Shown: positions 9,277 through 20,227, numbered from the stretch's first letter. The stretch is DNA of 64,000 nt from an uncultured Acidobacteriaceae bacterium (GCA_903849645.1 CAINJJ010000001.1:124001-188000); one strand, 5' to 3'. Notes: a model not told the origin generated them from the letters alone. Numbers and translations: made by a program.

Positions 9277-10127
9277 ACGTGCCTTTGATTACCGGGTTGG
9301 GAGCTTTGGCGCTCGTCCTTGTCCAGAATGGATTTGCGCAGGCGACTGGCGCGAATCCCGTTCTGGCTCTGCCGCATGTCGTCCACGGGAGCCAGCCGGT
9401 CTATCCGAAGATAGCAATTGCAGCACGGGTTTCAGGCAAGGTTCACCTGCATGTGGTGACCGACGGAAAGCGTGTTGCGAAGATTGAGAGCGAAACCGGG
9501 CCGGCAATGCTGGTGAAATCCACTGAGGAGACGGTGCGGTCGTGGGAGTTCGAGGAGCACGCGCCAACGGAATTTGATACCACCTTTGTTTTCTTGCTGC
9601 TTCAACCAAAGGGGTGCGAGGAGGTGAATTCCGGAGTCACGATGGATCTTCCTGCACGCGTGGAGGTCCGAGACGGAATGGTGATGTGCGATGTCGAGCG
9701 ATATGAGCGTCTTCAAAAATACCTGCGGGAACAGCATGTCTATCCGCTTGAGTTGCATGTGAAAGTCAACGGAAAGGAAGAGCCGGACCCATCTGTGTTT
9801 TACGTCTTCGGAGGTAGCAAGGAATTTCGGATCCAAACGGAAGACGGGTTCTTCCTTGTTCCGGAGGAGTTAAGCAAAGAACCGACGATTGGAATTCGCG
9901 CCAAACTTCGGGGAGGTTGGATTCAAACGGGCGGAATCCCATCGAATCGACTTGAGTGCAACTGGACTATCGAATTGGGAAAGGACGCGATCAGGCGGCA
10001 GGGATGGATAAAAGAAGTCAAGGACTTTCGCTCAGCCTGTGTCATTGAATTTGATCCGCTCGACGGCGATGGCACGGTCCTGTTGAGTCAAGACTGTCGC
10101 GGCCGCTCAAAAGGGACACAGCGCTGA
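9273..10127 (+). CDS. Secreted TonB C-terminal-domain protein
   Basis: A 284-residue protein with an N-terminal signal or anchor (about 1-24, VPLITGLGALALVLVQNGF) and then a TonB-C-type domain: PVYPKIAIAARVSGKVHLHV, VAKIESETGPAMLVKST, ETVRSWEF (about 40-110). This domain normally contacts outer-membrane receptors. The remaining 170 residues are not recognised. It overlaps the ParE stop by four bases. Base composition is visibly less GC-rich than the flanking operons, which may reflect acquisition together with parDE. There is no proline-rich TonB spacer, so it is not a complete energy transducer. Confidence 0.65.
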   Translation: MNVPLITGLGALALVLVQNGFAQATGANPVLALPHVVHGSQPVYPKIAIAARVSGKVHLHVVTDGKRVAKIESETGPAMLVKSTEETVRSWEFEEHAPTEFDTTFVFLLLQPKGCEEVNSGVTMDLPARVEVRDGMVMCDVERYERLQKYLREQHVYPLELHVKVNGKEEPDPSVFYVFGGSKEFRIQTEDGFFLVPEELSKEPTIGIRAKLRGGWIQTGGIPSNRLECNWTIELGKDAIRRQGWIKEVKDFRSACVIEFDPLDGDGTVLLSQDCRGRSKGTQR

Positions 10128-10184
10128 CCGGCCTTTAGGAACCACCAACAGATCTCTGCATTGGATTGGACGATGCCAAAGAGG

Positions 10185-10213
10185 GAAGCCCTGCGGCATC
10201 GCCGCAGGGCTTC
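10185..10213. terminator. Hairpin between convergent genes
   Basis: GAAGCCCTGCGG / CCGCAGGGCTTC with a 5-base loop lies between the stop of the TonB-like gene and the stop of ilvC. Good position for a bidirectional terminator; T-runs are weak on both sides. Confidence 0.6.
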
Positions 10214-10235
10214 ATGGATTGGCCTATCGAACTGC

Positions 10236-11366
<1,131 letters not shown>

Positions 11367-11948
11367 TTAGTCCTGCTTGACGGCGGAGAGGTCCTGGAGC
11401 GAAACAGCGGCGGCTTCTTCGAGGTCCGCATTGGCCGCGCCGAGCGCGCGCAGGACGCCGCTGGTGTGATGGCCGCGGCGCATGGTCATCTTGCCGCTGC
11501 GGCAGATTTCGAGGATCTGGCCCTCGCTCTCATTGAGAACCTGGATGAGGCCCTCGATCTTGCTCTCGACGCCGGTCATCTCGATCATGAGGGACTCGGA
11601 GGTGAGATCGACGATGCGGGCGCGAAAGACCTCGACCAGCTCGAAGATCTGCGAGCGGCTGTGCGGCGTGGCGGCCACCTTGATGAGCGCGAGCTCGCGG
11701 GTCACATTGGGGGCCTGGGCGATGTCGTCCACATCGACGACATTTTCCAGCTTGAAGAGGCTGGCGCGGATGCGGTGACCGGCCTCGCCGGAGGCCTCGC
11801 AGACGAGGGTGAGGCGGGAGAGGCCCGCCTTCTCGCTGCGGCCCACGGTGAGCGAGTTGATGTTGATGTTGAGGCGGCGGAAGAGGGACGCGACGCGCGT
11901 CAACACTCCCGGCAGATCTTCCACGTAGGCGACGAATGTATGCAGCAT
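11367..11948 (-). CDS. ilvN: Acetolactate synthase, small regulatory subunit
   Basis: Regulatory partner of IlvB, conferring feedback inhibition by branched-chain amino acids. The 193-residue protein opens MLHTFVAYVEDLPGVLTRVASLF, a classical ACT domain, with NINSLTVGRSEKAGLSRLTLV following; a second ACT-like region covers about 80-160 (RSQIFELVEVFRARIVDL). An ilvH name would be equally acceptable. It lies between ilvB and ilvC on the same strand; the spacer to ilvB contains a heptamer repeat array. Confidence 0.95.
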   Translation of the reverse strand: MLHTFVAYVEDLPGVLTRVASLFRRLNININSLTVGRSEKAGLSRLTLVCEASGEAGHRIRASLFKLENVVDVDDIAQAPNVTRELALIKVAATPHSRSQIFELVEVFRARIVDLTSESLMIEMTGVESKIEGLIQVLNESEGQILEICRSGKMTMRRGHHTSGVLRALGAANADLEEAAAVSLQDLSAVKQD

Positions 11949-12043
11949 AAGACGGTCCTTGCTTTGCAGTTAGAGGCTGACAGCCAACAGATATGCGTGA
12001 TCAGTCCGGGGAGCAATCGAGTTCGGGAGGGCCAGCGACCATA

Positions 12044-12078
12044 CTGATTCCTGATCCCTGACCCCTGATCCCTGTCCT
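12044..12078. repeat. Heptamer tandem array, ilvB-ilvN spacer
   Basis: Five degenerate 7-base units, ctgattc, ctgatcc, ctgaccc, ctgatcc, ctgtcct, running into the ilvB stop codon. Same period as the arrays in the other spacers of this operon but a different unit sequence. Confidence 0.8.
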
Positions 12079-13843
12079 AGATGTCTTCCGGCGACTCGAC
12101 GAGCGGGTCCTTGCCGGGGCGGCGAATCATCTCGTGCAGGGCGTTGCCCGCGGGAATCATGGGGTAGACGGCGTCTTCCTTTTCCACCATGAAGTTGAGC
12201 AGGTAGGTGCCCTTGGAGGAGCGGGCTTCGGCGACGGCATCGGCCACCTCGGCGCGGGTGCGGACGGCGCGGCCGGGGATGCCGTGGGCATCGGCGAGCT
12301 TGACGAAGTCGGGACTGACGAGCGGGGTGGCCTCGTAGTTGCGCTCGTAGAAGAACTCCTGCCACTGGCGCACCATGCCGAGGTAGCCGTTGTTGATGAC
12401 GGCGATATTGATCTTGAGGCCCTCCTGGACGATGGTGGAGAGCTCGGGCGAGGTCATCTGGAAGCCGCCGTCGCCGGCGATGACCCAGACTTCCTTTTCA
12501 GGGCAGGCGGTCTTGGCGCCGATGGCGGCGGGCAGGGCAAAGCCCATGGTCCCCAGGCCACCGGAGGTAATGAGGGTGCGGGGATTCTCGTGGTGGAAGT
12601 ACTGCGCCTCCCACATCTGGTGCTGGCCGACGTCGGTGACCACGATGGCATTGCCCGCGGTGATGCGCCACAGGTCGTGCATGACGTGGGCGGCATAGAG
12701 GTGGCCGGAGTCGGCGATGTTCTTGATGTCGCGAACCGCCACTGCGCCCTTGCTGGCGTCAATGGACTTGAGCCATGCGGAGCCGTCACGGCCGGGGATG
12801 CGGGGCAGCAGGTCTTCCAGCACGGCGCGCAGGTCGCCGATGAGGGCCACATCGACCTTGATGTTCTTGTTGACCTCGGCGGGATCGACCTCGATGTGAA
12901 TCTTCTTGGCCTTGGTGGCGTAGGTGGAGGTCGAGCCGGTGACGCGGTCGTCGAACCGCATGCCGCAGGCGATGAGCAGGTCGGCTTCCTGAATGGCGTT
13001 GTTGACCCAGGACTCGCCGTGCATGCCCATCATGCCGAGGTTGAGAGGATGCGAGGCGGGGAAGTTGCCGAGGCCGAGAAGGGTGAGGGCGACGGGAATC
13101 TGCGCGCGCTCGGCGAGGGTGCGCAACTGCTCCATGGCGCCGGACTCGGAGACGCCGTGGCCGGCGAGGATAACGGGCCGCTTGGCATTGCGAATGAGTT
13201 CTGCTGCGTGCGCCAGTCCGGACTCCTCCACCTTGAGCATGGGATGGGGCCGGTGGGCGCGGGGCTTGGCGGCGGCGAAGTCGAAGATGGCCGTGCCCTG
13301 CTGCGCGTCCTTGGTGATGTCCACGAGGACCGGACCGGGGCGGCCGGACTGGGCAATCTGAAAGGCGTAGCGAATCGCCGGGGCAATGTCTTCGGTCTTG
13401 TTGATAAGGAAGTTGTGCTTGGTCACGGGCAGGGTAATGCCGGTGATGTCCACTTCCTGAAAGGCGTCGGTGCCCAGAATCTTGGACGACACGTTGCCGG
13501 TGATGCAGACGACCGGAATGGAGTCGAGCATGGCGGTGGCGATGCCGGTCACCAGATTTGTTGCCCCGGGGCCGCTGGTGGCGATGGCGACGCCGACCTT
13601 GCCCGAGGCGCGGGCATAGCCGTCGGCCATGTGGGAGGCGCCCTGCTCGTGGCGGACGAGGGTGTGGTGGATGGGGAACTTGCGCAGCGCGTCATAGACG
13701 GGCAGGATGGCCCCGCCGGGGTAGCCGAAGACGTCTGTGACGCCCTCGCCCACGAGCGTTGCCCAGACGATCTCCGCGCCGGTGAGGCGGGTGGGTGTGG
13801 TGAGGTGGGCGTTCGCGGCCTGGGTAGTTGCGTTGGTTCCCAT
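12077..13843 (-). CDS. ilvB: Acetolactate synthase, large catalytic subunit
   Basis: Thiamine-diphosphate enzyme that condenses two pyruvates (or pyruvate and 2-oxobutyrate). The 588-residue protein has the three expected domains: N-terminal PYR domain with the catalytic Glu in RHEQGASHMADGYA, central FAD-binding domain, and C-terminal PP domain with the ThDP motif GDGGFQMTSPEL ending in the NNGYLGM segment. An AAGGAG box stands seven bases before the ATG. A heptamer array lies immediately upstream of that box. Partnered by IlvN next in the operon. Confidence 0.97.
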   Translation of the reverse strand: MGTNATTQAANAHLTTPTRLTGAEIVWATLVGEGVTDVFGYPGGAILPVYDALRKFPIHHTLVRHEQGASHMADGYARASGKVGVAIATSGPGATNLVTGIATAMLDSIPVVCITGNVSSKILGTDAFQEVDITGITLPVTKHNFLINKTEDIAPAIRYAFQIAQSGRPGPVLVDITKDAQQGTAIFDFAAAKPRAHRPHPMLKVEESGLAHAAELIRNAKRPVILAGHGVSESGAMEQLRTLAERAQIPVALTLLGLGNFPASHPLNLGMMGMHGESWVNNAIQEADLLIACGMRFDDRVTGSTSTYATKAKKIHIEVDPAEVNKNIKVDVALIGDLRAVLEDLLPRIPGRDGSAWLKSIDASKGAVAVRDIKNIADSGHLYAAHVMHDLWRITAGNAIVVTDVGQHQMWEAQYFHHENPRTLITSGGLGTMGFALPAAIGAKTACPEKEVWVIAGDGGFQMTSPELSTIVQEGLKINIAVINNGYLGMVRQWQEFFYERNYEATPLVSPDFVKLADAHGIPGRAVRTRAEVADAVAEARSSKGTYLLNFMVEKEDAVYPMIPAGNALHEMIRRPGKDPLVESPEDI

Positions 13844-13859
13844 GGATGACTCCTTTTGC

Positions 13860-13901
13860 AGTGGACAGTGGACGGTGGACAGTGAACGGTGGACAGTGAA
13901 C
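13860..13901. repeat. Heptamer tandem array, ilvD-ilvB spacer
   Basis: Six 7-base units: agtggac, agtggac, ggtggac, agtgaac, ggtggac, agtgaac. It fills most of the 68-base spacer between the ilvD stop and the ilvB ribosome site. Confidence 0.9.
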
Positions 13902-13911
13902 TGCGCCTGTC

Positions 13912-15600
13912 CTACGTGGTTGCGCCTTCTGAGGCGCTGGTTACCCGGTCAACATACTTGCGGAAGACGCCGTTGGGCCAACGAAGGGCCGGAGCGGTGA
14001 AGCCCTTGAGGCGCGCGGTGATCTCTTCGTCGCTGACTTCGAGGGTGAGCTTGCGGTTGGGAATGTCGAAGTGGATGATGTCGCCCTCGCGAACGGCGGC
14101 GATGGGCCCGCCGACAAAGGCCTCCGGGGCGACGTGCCCGGCGGTGAAGCCGCGCGTTGCGCCGCTGAAGCGGCCGTCGGTGAGCAGGGCCACTGTCGCG
14201 CTCAACTCGGCATTGGAGGAGACGGCGGCGGTGACCTGCAGCATCTCTCTCATGCCGGGGCCGCCCTTGGGGCCTTCATAGCGAATGACGAGCACGTCGC
14301 CGGGATTGATCCTGCCGGTCTGCACGGCGGCGAAGCAGTCCTCTTCGCACTCGAAGACGCGGGCCGGGCCGCGATGGTCGTAGCGGTTGGCGGCGGCGAT
14401 CTTCATGACCGAGCCCTCGGGCGCGAGGTTGCCCTTGAGGATGACGAGGCCGCCGTTGGGCTTGATGGGGTTGTCAAAGGTGTGGATGACAACCTGGCCG
14501 GGCGTTTCCTCAGCGAGCGCGGCTTCTTCGGCAAGGGTCTTGCCGCTGATGGTGAGAGTGGCGCCGTTGGCGTGGCCGGCCTCGATGAGGCGCTTGGCCA
14601 GCAGGCGCGAGCCGCCCGCGGCCTGATAATCCTTGGCCACATATTTGCCGGCCGGGGTGAGGTCGCAGATGAAGGGCGTGCGCTTGCTGATCTCGTCAAA
14701 GTCGTCGATGGAGAGGGGAATGCCCATCTCGCGGGCGATGGCGAGCAGGTGGAGCACGGCGTTGGTGGAGCCGCCCGAGGCCGCGACGCTGGCGATGGTG
14801 TTTTCAATGGAGGTGCGCGTGATGATGTCGGAGGGGCGGCGGTTGGCGCGGACGGCGTCCATGAGGATGTGGCCGGCCTGGCGGGTAGCCTCGTGCTTGT
14901 CTTTGGAGGTGGCGGGCACGCCGGAGAGCTGGATAGGCGAGATGCCGAGGATTTCGCCGCTCATGGCCATGGTGTTGGCGGTGAACTGGCCGCCGCATGC
15001 GCCGGCGCCGGGACAGGCGTTGGCTTCGAGCGCTTCAAGGCCGGCGTCGTCGATCTTGCCTGCGGCGTAAGAGCCGATGCCCTCGAAGACGTTCTGAATG
15101 GTGATGTCAATCGTCTCGCCATTGGGACCGTTGAGCTTGCCGGGAGCGATGGAGCCCCCATAGAGCATGATGCCGGGAATGTTGAGGCGGCAGAGCGCCA
15201 TGATGATGCCGGGCATGTTCTTGTCGCAGCCGCCGATGCCGACCAGGCCATCGAAGAGGTTGCCGCGGGCGACCAGCTCGATGCTGTCGGCGATGACTTC
15301 GCGCGAGACCAGCGAGGCCTTCATGCCCTGCGTGCCCATGGTGATGCCGTCGGAGATGGTGATGGTATTAAATTCCATCGGTGTCCCGCCGGCCTCGCGG
15401 ATGCCCTCCTTCAGGGCCTCGGCCACTTCGCGGAGATGGACGTTGCAGGTGCCGATCTCGGTCCAGGTGTTGGCGATGCCGATGATGGGCTTGTGCAGAT
15501 CGTCCTTCGAATATCCGGAGCCGCGCAGGTAGGACCGCGCGGCGGCTCGGCTGGGGCCTTCAGTCAACGGGATGCTTTGGCGCTTGCCTTCGATGGTCAT
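13912..15600 (-). CDS. ilvD: Dihydroxy-acid dehydratase
   Basis: Iron-sulfur dehydratase forming 2-oxoisovalerate and 2-oxo-3-methylvalerate. The 562-residue length is standard. Cluster and substrate motifs visible are GIGGCDKNMPGIIMA and ANACPGAGACGGQFTANTM; the C-terminal half contains DGRFSGATRGFTAGHVAPEA, the conserved active-site loop. It follows leuD on the same strand across a spacer with four heptamer units. Confidence 0.97.
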   Translation of the reverse strand: MTIEGKRQSIPLTEGPSRAAARSYLRGSGYSKDDLHKPIIGIANTWTEIGTCNVHLREVAEALKEGIREAGGTPMEFNTITISDGITMGTQGMKASLVSREVIADSIELVARGNLFDGLVGIGGCDKNMPGIIMALCRLNIPGIMLYGGSIAPGKLNGPNGETIDITIQNVFEGIGSYAAGKIDDAGLEALEANACPGAGACGGQFTANTMAMSGEILGISPIQLSGVPATSKDKHEATRQAGHILMDAVRANRRPSDIITRTSIENTIASVAASGGSTNAVLHLLAIAREMGIPLSIDDFDEISKRTPFICDLTPAGKYVAKDYQAAGGSRLLAKRLIEAGHANGATLTISGKTLAEEAALAEETPGQVVIHTFDNPIKPNGGLVILKGNLAPEGSVMKIAAANRYDHRGPARVFECEEDCFAAVQTGRINPGDVLVIRYEGPKGGPGMREMLQVTAAVSSNAELSATVALLTDGRFSGATRGFTAGHVAPEAFVGGPIAAVREGDIIHFDIPNRKLTLEVSDEEITARLKGFTAPALRWPNGVFRKYVDRVTSASEGATT

Positions 15601-15619
15601 GAGTCTCGCTTTGCTCGAC

Positions 15620-15647
15620 AGTGAACAGTAAACAGTGAAGAGTGAAC
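15620..15647. repeat. Heptamer tandem array, leuD-ilvD spacer
   Basis: Four 7-base units: agtgaac, agtaaac, agtgaag, agtgaac, lying just upstream of the ilvD start on the coding strand. Confidence 0.85.
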
Positions 15648-15668
15648 ATTTCTGGTTGCAGGCCGAGG

Positions 15669-16280
15669 CTATTTTGCCTTGAGCCAGTTGGCCTGGTCGT
15701 GCTTTGCTTCAAACGCATCGAGGGCGGCGGCGTGGCGGAGAGTGAGTCCAATGTCGTCGAGGCCTTCAATGAGGCAGAACTTGCGGAACGGGTCGATGTC
15801 AAATGTGGCGCGGAAGCCGTGGATGTCGGAGACGGTCTGCTCTTCAAGCGAGACGGTGAGCTGGTAGCCCTCGATCGTCTGCGCCTTGTGCAGCAGCTCG
15901 GCGACCTGCTCCTCTGAGATGCGTACGAGGACGATGCCGTTCTTGCCGGCGTTGGAAAAGAAGATGTCGGCAAAAGTCGGCGCGATGACGGCGCGGAATC
16001 CGTAGTCGCTCAGCGCCCAGGCGGCGTGCTCGCGGCTGGAGCCGCAGGCGAAGTTCTTGCCGGCGATGAGAATCTGCGCGCCGCGGTAGCGGGGCTGGTT
16101 GAGCTCGAAGGCGGGGTTCTCTTCGCCGGAGGCGGTGCGCCGCCAGTCATAGAAGAGAAAGTCGCCGTAGCCGGTGCGCTCGATGCGCTTGAGAAACTGC
16201 TTGGGAATGATCTGGTCGGTATCGACGTTGGTGCGGTCGAGGGGCGCGGCCAGGGAAGTGAGTGTGCGAAAGGGTTCCAT
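15669..16280 (-). CDS. leuD: 3-isopropylmalate dehydratase, small subunit
   Basis: Swivel-domain subunit of isopropylmalate isomerase. The 203-residue protein has the family blocks NVDTDQIIPKQFLKRI (about 17-32) and GKNFACGSSREHAAWAL (about 75-91). Its ATG shares one base with the TGA of leuC, so the two subunits are translationally coupled. Length is that of the bacterial LeuD with leucine-specific function rather than the shorter archaeal form. Confidence 0.97.
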   Translation of the reverse strand: MEPFRTLTSLAAPLDRTNVDTDQIIPKQFLKRIERTGYGDFLFYDWRRTASGEENPAFELNQPRYRGAQILIAGKNFACGSSREHAAWALSDYGFRAVIAPTFADIFFSNAGKNGIVLVRISEEQVAELLHKAQTIEGYQLTVSLEEQTVSDIHGFRATFDIDPFRKFCLIEGLDDIGLTLRHAAALDAFEAKHDQANWLKAK

Positions 16281-17713
16281 CAGGCCTTCACCTCTTCACG
16301 AACGGTCCAGTTGCGAATGTCGACAAAGTGGCCGGCGATGGCGGCCGCGGCGGCCATCTCGGGGGAGACAAGGTGGGTGCGCCCGCCGCGTCCCTGGCGG
16401 CCTTCGAAGTTGCGGTTGCTGGTGGAGGCGCAGCGCTCGCCGGGGGCCAGAATGTCGGGGTTCATGGCCAGGCACATGCTGCAGCCGGGTTCGCGCCAGT
16501 CAAAACCGGCCTCGATGAAGATGCGGTCCAGTCCCTCGGCCTCTGCCGCGGCCTTGACCGCCTGCGAGCCGGGAACGACCATTGCGCCGACAAGCGACGA
16601 GACTTTGTAGCCGGCGGCGATGCGGGCGGCGGCGCGCAGGTCTTCCAGGCGGCCGTTGGTGCAGGATCCGATAAAGACGCGGTCGATCACAACATCCTCG
16701 AGCGGCGTGCCGGCCTTCAGGTCCATGTATTCCAGGGCGCGCTCCAGGCTCTTGCGGTCCTGCTCGTTGGCCACGGCGGCGGGGTTGGGCACGGAGGCGG
16801 TGATGGGCGCGACCATGCCGGGGCTGGTGCCCCAACTGACGTAAGGAACCAGCGAGGCGGCATCGATAACGAGTTCGCGGTCGAAGGTTGCGCCGGGGTC
16901 GGAGGGCAGCTTGCTCCACTCGGCGACGGCTGCGTCCCAGGCTTCGCCTTTGGGCGAGAAGCGGCGGCCCTTGAGGTAGGCGAAGGTGGTTTCATCGGGG
17001 GCGATCATGCCGGCGCGCGCGCCCGCCTCGATGCTCATGTTGCAGATGGTCATGCGGCCTTCCATGGAAAGCGCGCGAATGGCGGAGCCGGCGTACTCGA
17101 TCACGCAGCCGGTGGCGCCGTCGGTGCCGATCTGGCCAATGATGGCGAGGATGATGTCCTTGGCGGTGACGCCCTGGGGCAGCTCGCCCTCCACGGCAAT
17201 GCGGAAGGTCCGCGGCTTGCCCTGAGGCAGGGTCTGCGTGGCGAGCACGTGCTCCACTTCGCTGGTGCCGATGCCGAAGGCCAAAGCTCCGAAGGCCCCG
17301 TGGGTCGAGGTGTGCGAGTCGCCGCAGACAATGGTCATGCCGGGCTTGGTGATGCCGAGTTCGGGTCCGATGACGTGGACAATGCCCTGGTCGCGCGAGT
17401 TGACGTCGTAGAGCTCGATGCCGGTCTCAAGGCAGTTCTGGCGCAGGGTGGAGATCTGCCTGGCGGCGATCTGATCGACGATGTTGAGGCGGCCCTCGAG
17501 GGTGGTGGGCACGTTGTGGTCCACGGTGGCGATGCAGCGGTCGGGGCGGCGCACGCTGCGGCCCGCCAGGCGGAGGCCCTCAAACGCCTGCGGGGAGGTG
17601 ACCTCGTGCAGCAGTTGCAGGTCGATGTAGAGCAGGGTCGGCTCGCCCTGCGGCTCGACGACAACGTGCTGCTGCCATACTTTTTCGAATAGCGTCTTTG
17701 GTGCGGTGGTCAT
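16280..17713 (-). CDS. leuC: 3-isopropylmalate dehydratase, large subunit
   Basis: Aconitase-fold [4Fe-4S] subunit of isopropylmalate isomerase. The 477-residue protein contains the cluster cysteines in [17 protein letters not shown] and [12 protein letters not shown], and the substrate segment [25 protein letters not shown] box precedes the ATG. Upstream, an octamer array separates it from leuB; downstream it overlaps leuD. Confidence 0.97.
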   Translation of the reverse strand: MTTAPKTLFEKVWQQHVVVEPQGEPTLLYIDLQLLHEVTSPQAFEGLRLAGRSVRRPDRCIATVDHNVPTTLEGRLNIVDQIAARQISTLRQNCLETGIELYDVNSRDQGIVHVIGPELGITKPGMTIVCGDSHTSTHGAFGALAFGIGTSEVEHVLATQTLPQGKPRTFRIAVEGELPQGVTAKDIILAIIGQIGTDGATGCVIEYAGSAIRALSMEGRMTICNMSIEAGARAGMIAPDETTFAYLKGRRFSPKGEAWDAAVAEWSKLPSDPGATFDRELVIDAASLVPYVSWGTSPGMVAPITASVPNPAAVANEQDRKSLERALEYMDLKAGTPLEDVVIDRVFIGSCTNGRLEDLRAAARIAAGYKVSSLVGAMVVPGSQAVKAAAEAEGLDRIFIEAGFDWREPGCSMCLAMNPDILAPGERCASTSNRNFEGRQGRGGRTHLVSPEMAAAAAIAGHFVDIRNWTVREEVKA

Positions 17714-17726
17714 GAAGCTCCCTGTT

Positions 17727-17774
17727 GGTGAACTAGTGAACTAGTGAACAAGTGAAAAAGTGAACCAGTAAATG
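17727..17774. repeat. Octamer tandem array, leuB-leuC spacer
   Basis: Six units of period 8: ggtgaact, agtgaact, agtgaaca, agtgaaaa, agtgaacc, agtaaatg. The core (agtgaac) is the same as in the heptamer arrays but one base has been added per unit. Confidence 0.88.
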
Positions 17775-17779
17775 ACTGA

Positions 17780-18871
17780 TTATGCGTTGACGAGCATGGT
17801 CTTTACGGTTTCGCGGACCTTGGCGCCCATCTCGGTTGTCGTGAGAACGGTGAAGCCCTGCGGGTTTGAGCGGGCGAGGTCCGGGGTGCGGAAGCCCTGT
17901 TCGAGGACCTTGCGGACCGCGCCTTCAATGGCCGCGGCTTCGGCCTCAAGGCCGCCGGAGTGGCGTAGCACAAGCGCGCCGGTGAGGATGGCGCCGAGCG
18001 GATTGGCCAGCCCCTTGCCCGCGATGTCGGGCGCGGATCCGTGGATGGGTTCGTATAGATTGACCTTGCCGCCGATGGTGGCCGAGGGCAGCATGCCGAG
18101 CGAACCTGTGATGACGCCGGACTCATCGGAGAGGATGTCGCCGAAGAGGTTTTCGGTGAGGACCACGTCGTAGCTGCGCGGCTGGTTCATCAGGTGCATG
18201 GCCATGGCGTCAACGTATTGATGTTCGAGCGCAACATCGGGATAGTCGGCGGCGACCTCAATCACCGTGGCGCGCCAGAGCTGCGATACCTCGAGCACGT
18301 TGGCCTTGTCCACCGAGCAAAGCTTCTTGCGGCGCTTCTGCGCGAGCTGGAAGGCGACGCGGGCCACGCGGATGACCTCGTCGCGCGTGTAGATCATGGT
18401 GTTGAAGGCGAGGCCGGTCTCCTTGTTCCACTCGCGGGGCTTGCCGAAGTAGGCTCCGCCGAGCAGTTCGCGGACGAAGAGAATGTCTGCTCCGTCGATG
18501 ATCTCGGGACGCAGCGGCGAGTTGACGGCCAGCTCCTTCAAGGCGAAGGCGGGGCGCAGATTGGCAAACCCGCCGAGGGCCGCGCGCAGGCCCAGCAGGC
18601 CGGCCTCGGGGCGCTTGTCGGGGGCCAGGGAGTTGAACTCGTTGCCGCCCACGGCGCCGAGCAGGACGGCGTCGGAGTCGAGAGCAGCGGCCAGGGTGTC
18701 GGCGGGCAGCGGGGTGCCGTCAGTGACGATGGCGATGCCGCCAATGCGCTTGTGGTCCAGCGCGAGCGTGTGGCCGCCGAGGGACGCGACCTCCTGCAGC
18801 ACCGCGACTGCTTCATTGGTGACTTCAGGGCCGATGCCGTCGCCGGCGGTGACGAGTATCTTGAGGTGCAT
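17780..18871 (-). CDS. leuB: 3-isopropylmalate dehydrogenase
   Basis: NAD-dependent oxidative decarboxylation of 3-isopropylmalate in leucine synthesis. The 363-residue protein starts [17 protein letters not shown], carries the loop [13 protein letters not shown], the substrate/metal motif [21 protein letters not shown] and the NAD-binding [19 protein letters not shown]. All match LeuB of standard length. It follows leuA across a spacer that contains a bipartite hairpin repeat. Confidence 0.97.
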   Translation of the reverse strand: MHLKILVTAGDGIGPEVTNEAVAVLQEVASLGGHTLALDHKRIGGIAIVTDGTPLPADTLAAALDSDAVLLGAVGGNEFNSLAPDKRPEAGLLGLRAALGGFANLRPAFALKELAVNSPLRPEIIDGADILFVRELLGGAYFGKPREWNKETGLAFNTMIYTRDEVIRVARVAFQLAQKRRKKLCSVDKANVLEVSQLWRATVIEVAADYPDVALEHQYVDAMAMHLMNQPRSYDVVLTENLFGDILSDESGVITGSLGMLPSATIGGKVNLYEPIHGSAPDIAGKGLANPLGAILTGALVLRHSGGLEAEAAAIEGAVRKVLEQGFRTPDLARSNPQGFTVLTTTEMGAKVRETVKTMLVNA

Positions 18872-18888
18872 TCTGGATTGATTTCCTC

Positions 18889-18958
18889 AGGGGCCAAAGC
18901 CCCGGTGCGTTTTCAGGCGGTTGCGGCACGGCTAAAGCTGTGCCCTTTCAAAGCTGCA
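18889..18958. repeat. Bipartite hairpin repeat of acidobacterial type
   Basis: Two small hairpins in tandem between leuA and leuB: GGGGC-caaa-GCCCC at 18890-18903 and GGCACGGC-taaa-GCTGTGCC at 18925-18944, followed by CTTTCAAAG. The same layout with a TGAAG/TAAAG loop occurs at 60139-60238. Such elements are scattered between genes in acidobacterial genomes, from general knowledge; the copy here sits inside an operon. Confidence 0.65.
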
Positions 18959-18974
18959 ATCGGTATGCGGCAGG

Positions 18975-20171
18975 CTAATCGAGTTCGGCCACAGGCACAC
19001 GGCGGTTCTCGCGAATCTGGTCGGGCAAAATGCCGACGAGGTCCTGGTCGTAGATGTTCTTCTTGCGGTCGGCAAGGGCAACAAAGCGATAGTAGGTTTG
19101 CTGCAGCTCCTCGCGGGTGAGGGTGAAGCCGAGCTGTTCGAGCCGGTGCCGCAGCGCCGCGCGCCCGGAGTGCTTGCCCAGGACGAGATGCGTCTTGGCC
19201 ACACCCACCAGGGCCGGGGTCATGATCTCGTAGCAGAGGGGATTGGCCAGCATGCCGTGCTGGTGAATGCCGGATTCGTGCGCAAAGGCGTTGTCGCCCA
19301 CGATGGCCTTGTTGGGCGAGGGGCGGAAGGTGATGATCTGGCCCAGCACCTGGCTGGTGGGGTAGAGATTGACCAGCTTGATGTTGGTGTCCACCCCGTA
19401 GCGGTCGCCGCGCACGTAGAGCGCCGCGGCAATCTCTTCCAGAGCCGCGTTGCCGGCGCGTTCGCCGATGCCGTTGATGGTGCACTCCACCTGCCGCGCG
19501 CCGTTCTGGATTGCGGCCAGAGAGTTGGCCACAGCGAGGCCAAGATCGTTGTGGCAGTGGGAGGAGAGAACGATGCCCTGCTCGTCGATGGCCGGAATGC
19601 GTTCGCGGACCTCGGCGAACATGCGGCCGTACTCCTCGGGCGTGGAGTAGCCCACGGTGTCAGGCATGTTGATGGTGGTGGCGCCGGCCTCGACGGCGAT
19701 GCGCACCATCTCCACCAGGTAGTCGCGGTCGGAGCGGGTGGCGTCTTCCGGAGAGAACTCGACGTCGTCCACCAGCGAGCGGGCCAGCCGTACGGACTCG
19801 CCGCAGAGGTCGAGCGCCTCGGCCCGGCCCATCTTGAGCTTGTATTCAAGGTGCAGGTCGCTGGAGGCGAGGAAGACGTGGATGCGCGAGCGGTCGGCGA
19901 ACTGCAGGGCGCGGGCGGCCATCTCAATGTCTTCCGTCTTGGCGCGGGCCAGAGAGGCGATGCGGGGCTTGCGCACAGCCTGCGTGATGGTGGCGATGGC
20001 CGCGAAGTCGCCCTCGGAGGCCATGGCGAAGCCGGCCTCGATGATGTCCACGCCAAGGTCTTCAAGGGCGTGGGCCATGGTGAGCTTTTCCTGGGTGGTC
20101 ATGCTGCAGCCGGGGGACTGTTCGCCGTCGCGCAGCGTGGTGTCGAAGAAGACAACTCGATTTGAGATCAT
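18975..20171 (-). CDS. leuA: 2-isopropylmalate synthase, short form without regulatory domain
   Basis: Condenses acetyl-CoA with 2-oxoisovalerate, the committed step of leucine synthesis. The 398-residue product has the DRE-TIM barrel: [14 protein letters not shown] at the N-terminus, the metal-binding [16 protein letters not shown], and [15 protein letters not shown], then [11 protein letters not shown] and the linker [18 protein letters not shown]. It ends where the C-terminal leucine-binding domain of typical LeuA (about 500 residues) should begin, and only 103 bases remain before leuB. I chose ATG 20171, which gives [10 protein letters not shown]; the frame is open 33 bases further. First gene of the operon. 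A NifV- or citramalate-type activity is possible but the operon argues for LeuA. Confidence 0.88.
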   Translation of the reverse strand: MISNRVVFFDTTLRDGEQSPGCSMTTQEKLTMAHALEDLGVDIIEAGFAMASEGDFAAIATITQAVRKPRIASLARAKTEDIEMAARALQFADRSRIHVFLASSDLHLEYKLKMGRAEALDLCGESVRLARSLVDDVEFSPEDATRSDRDYLVEMVRIAVEAGATTINMPDTVGYSTPEEYGRMFAEVRERIPAIDEQGIVLSSHCHNDLGLAVANSLAAIQNGARQVECTINGIGERAGNAALEEIAAALYVRGDRYGVDTNIKLVNLYPTSQVLGQIITFRPSPNKAIVGDNAFAHESGIHQHGMLANPLCYEIMTPALVGVAKTHLVLGKHSGRAALRHRLEQLGFTLTREELQQTYYRFVALADRKKNIYDQDLVGILPDQIRENRRVPVAELD

Positions 20172-20227
20172 GTACCTGCCTGCCGGGGAAGCGATTGCAA
20201 ACACTGGTAGTGTCTCGTACGCGGGCG

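Noticed and set aside
12134..13849. A long open frame on the plus strand opposite ilvB
   Set aside because: Same cause: antisense of a conserved gene, with no family features. The same holds for those opposite ilvD, leuC, leuA, hoxF and hoxH.
18868..18975. A frameshifted regulatory domain of LeuA
   Set aside because: The 103-base gap is too short for a 120-residue domain and carries a hairpin repeat instead.
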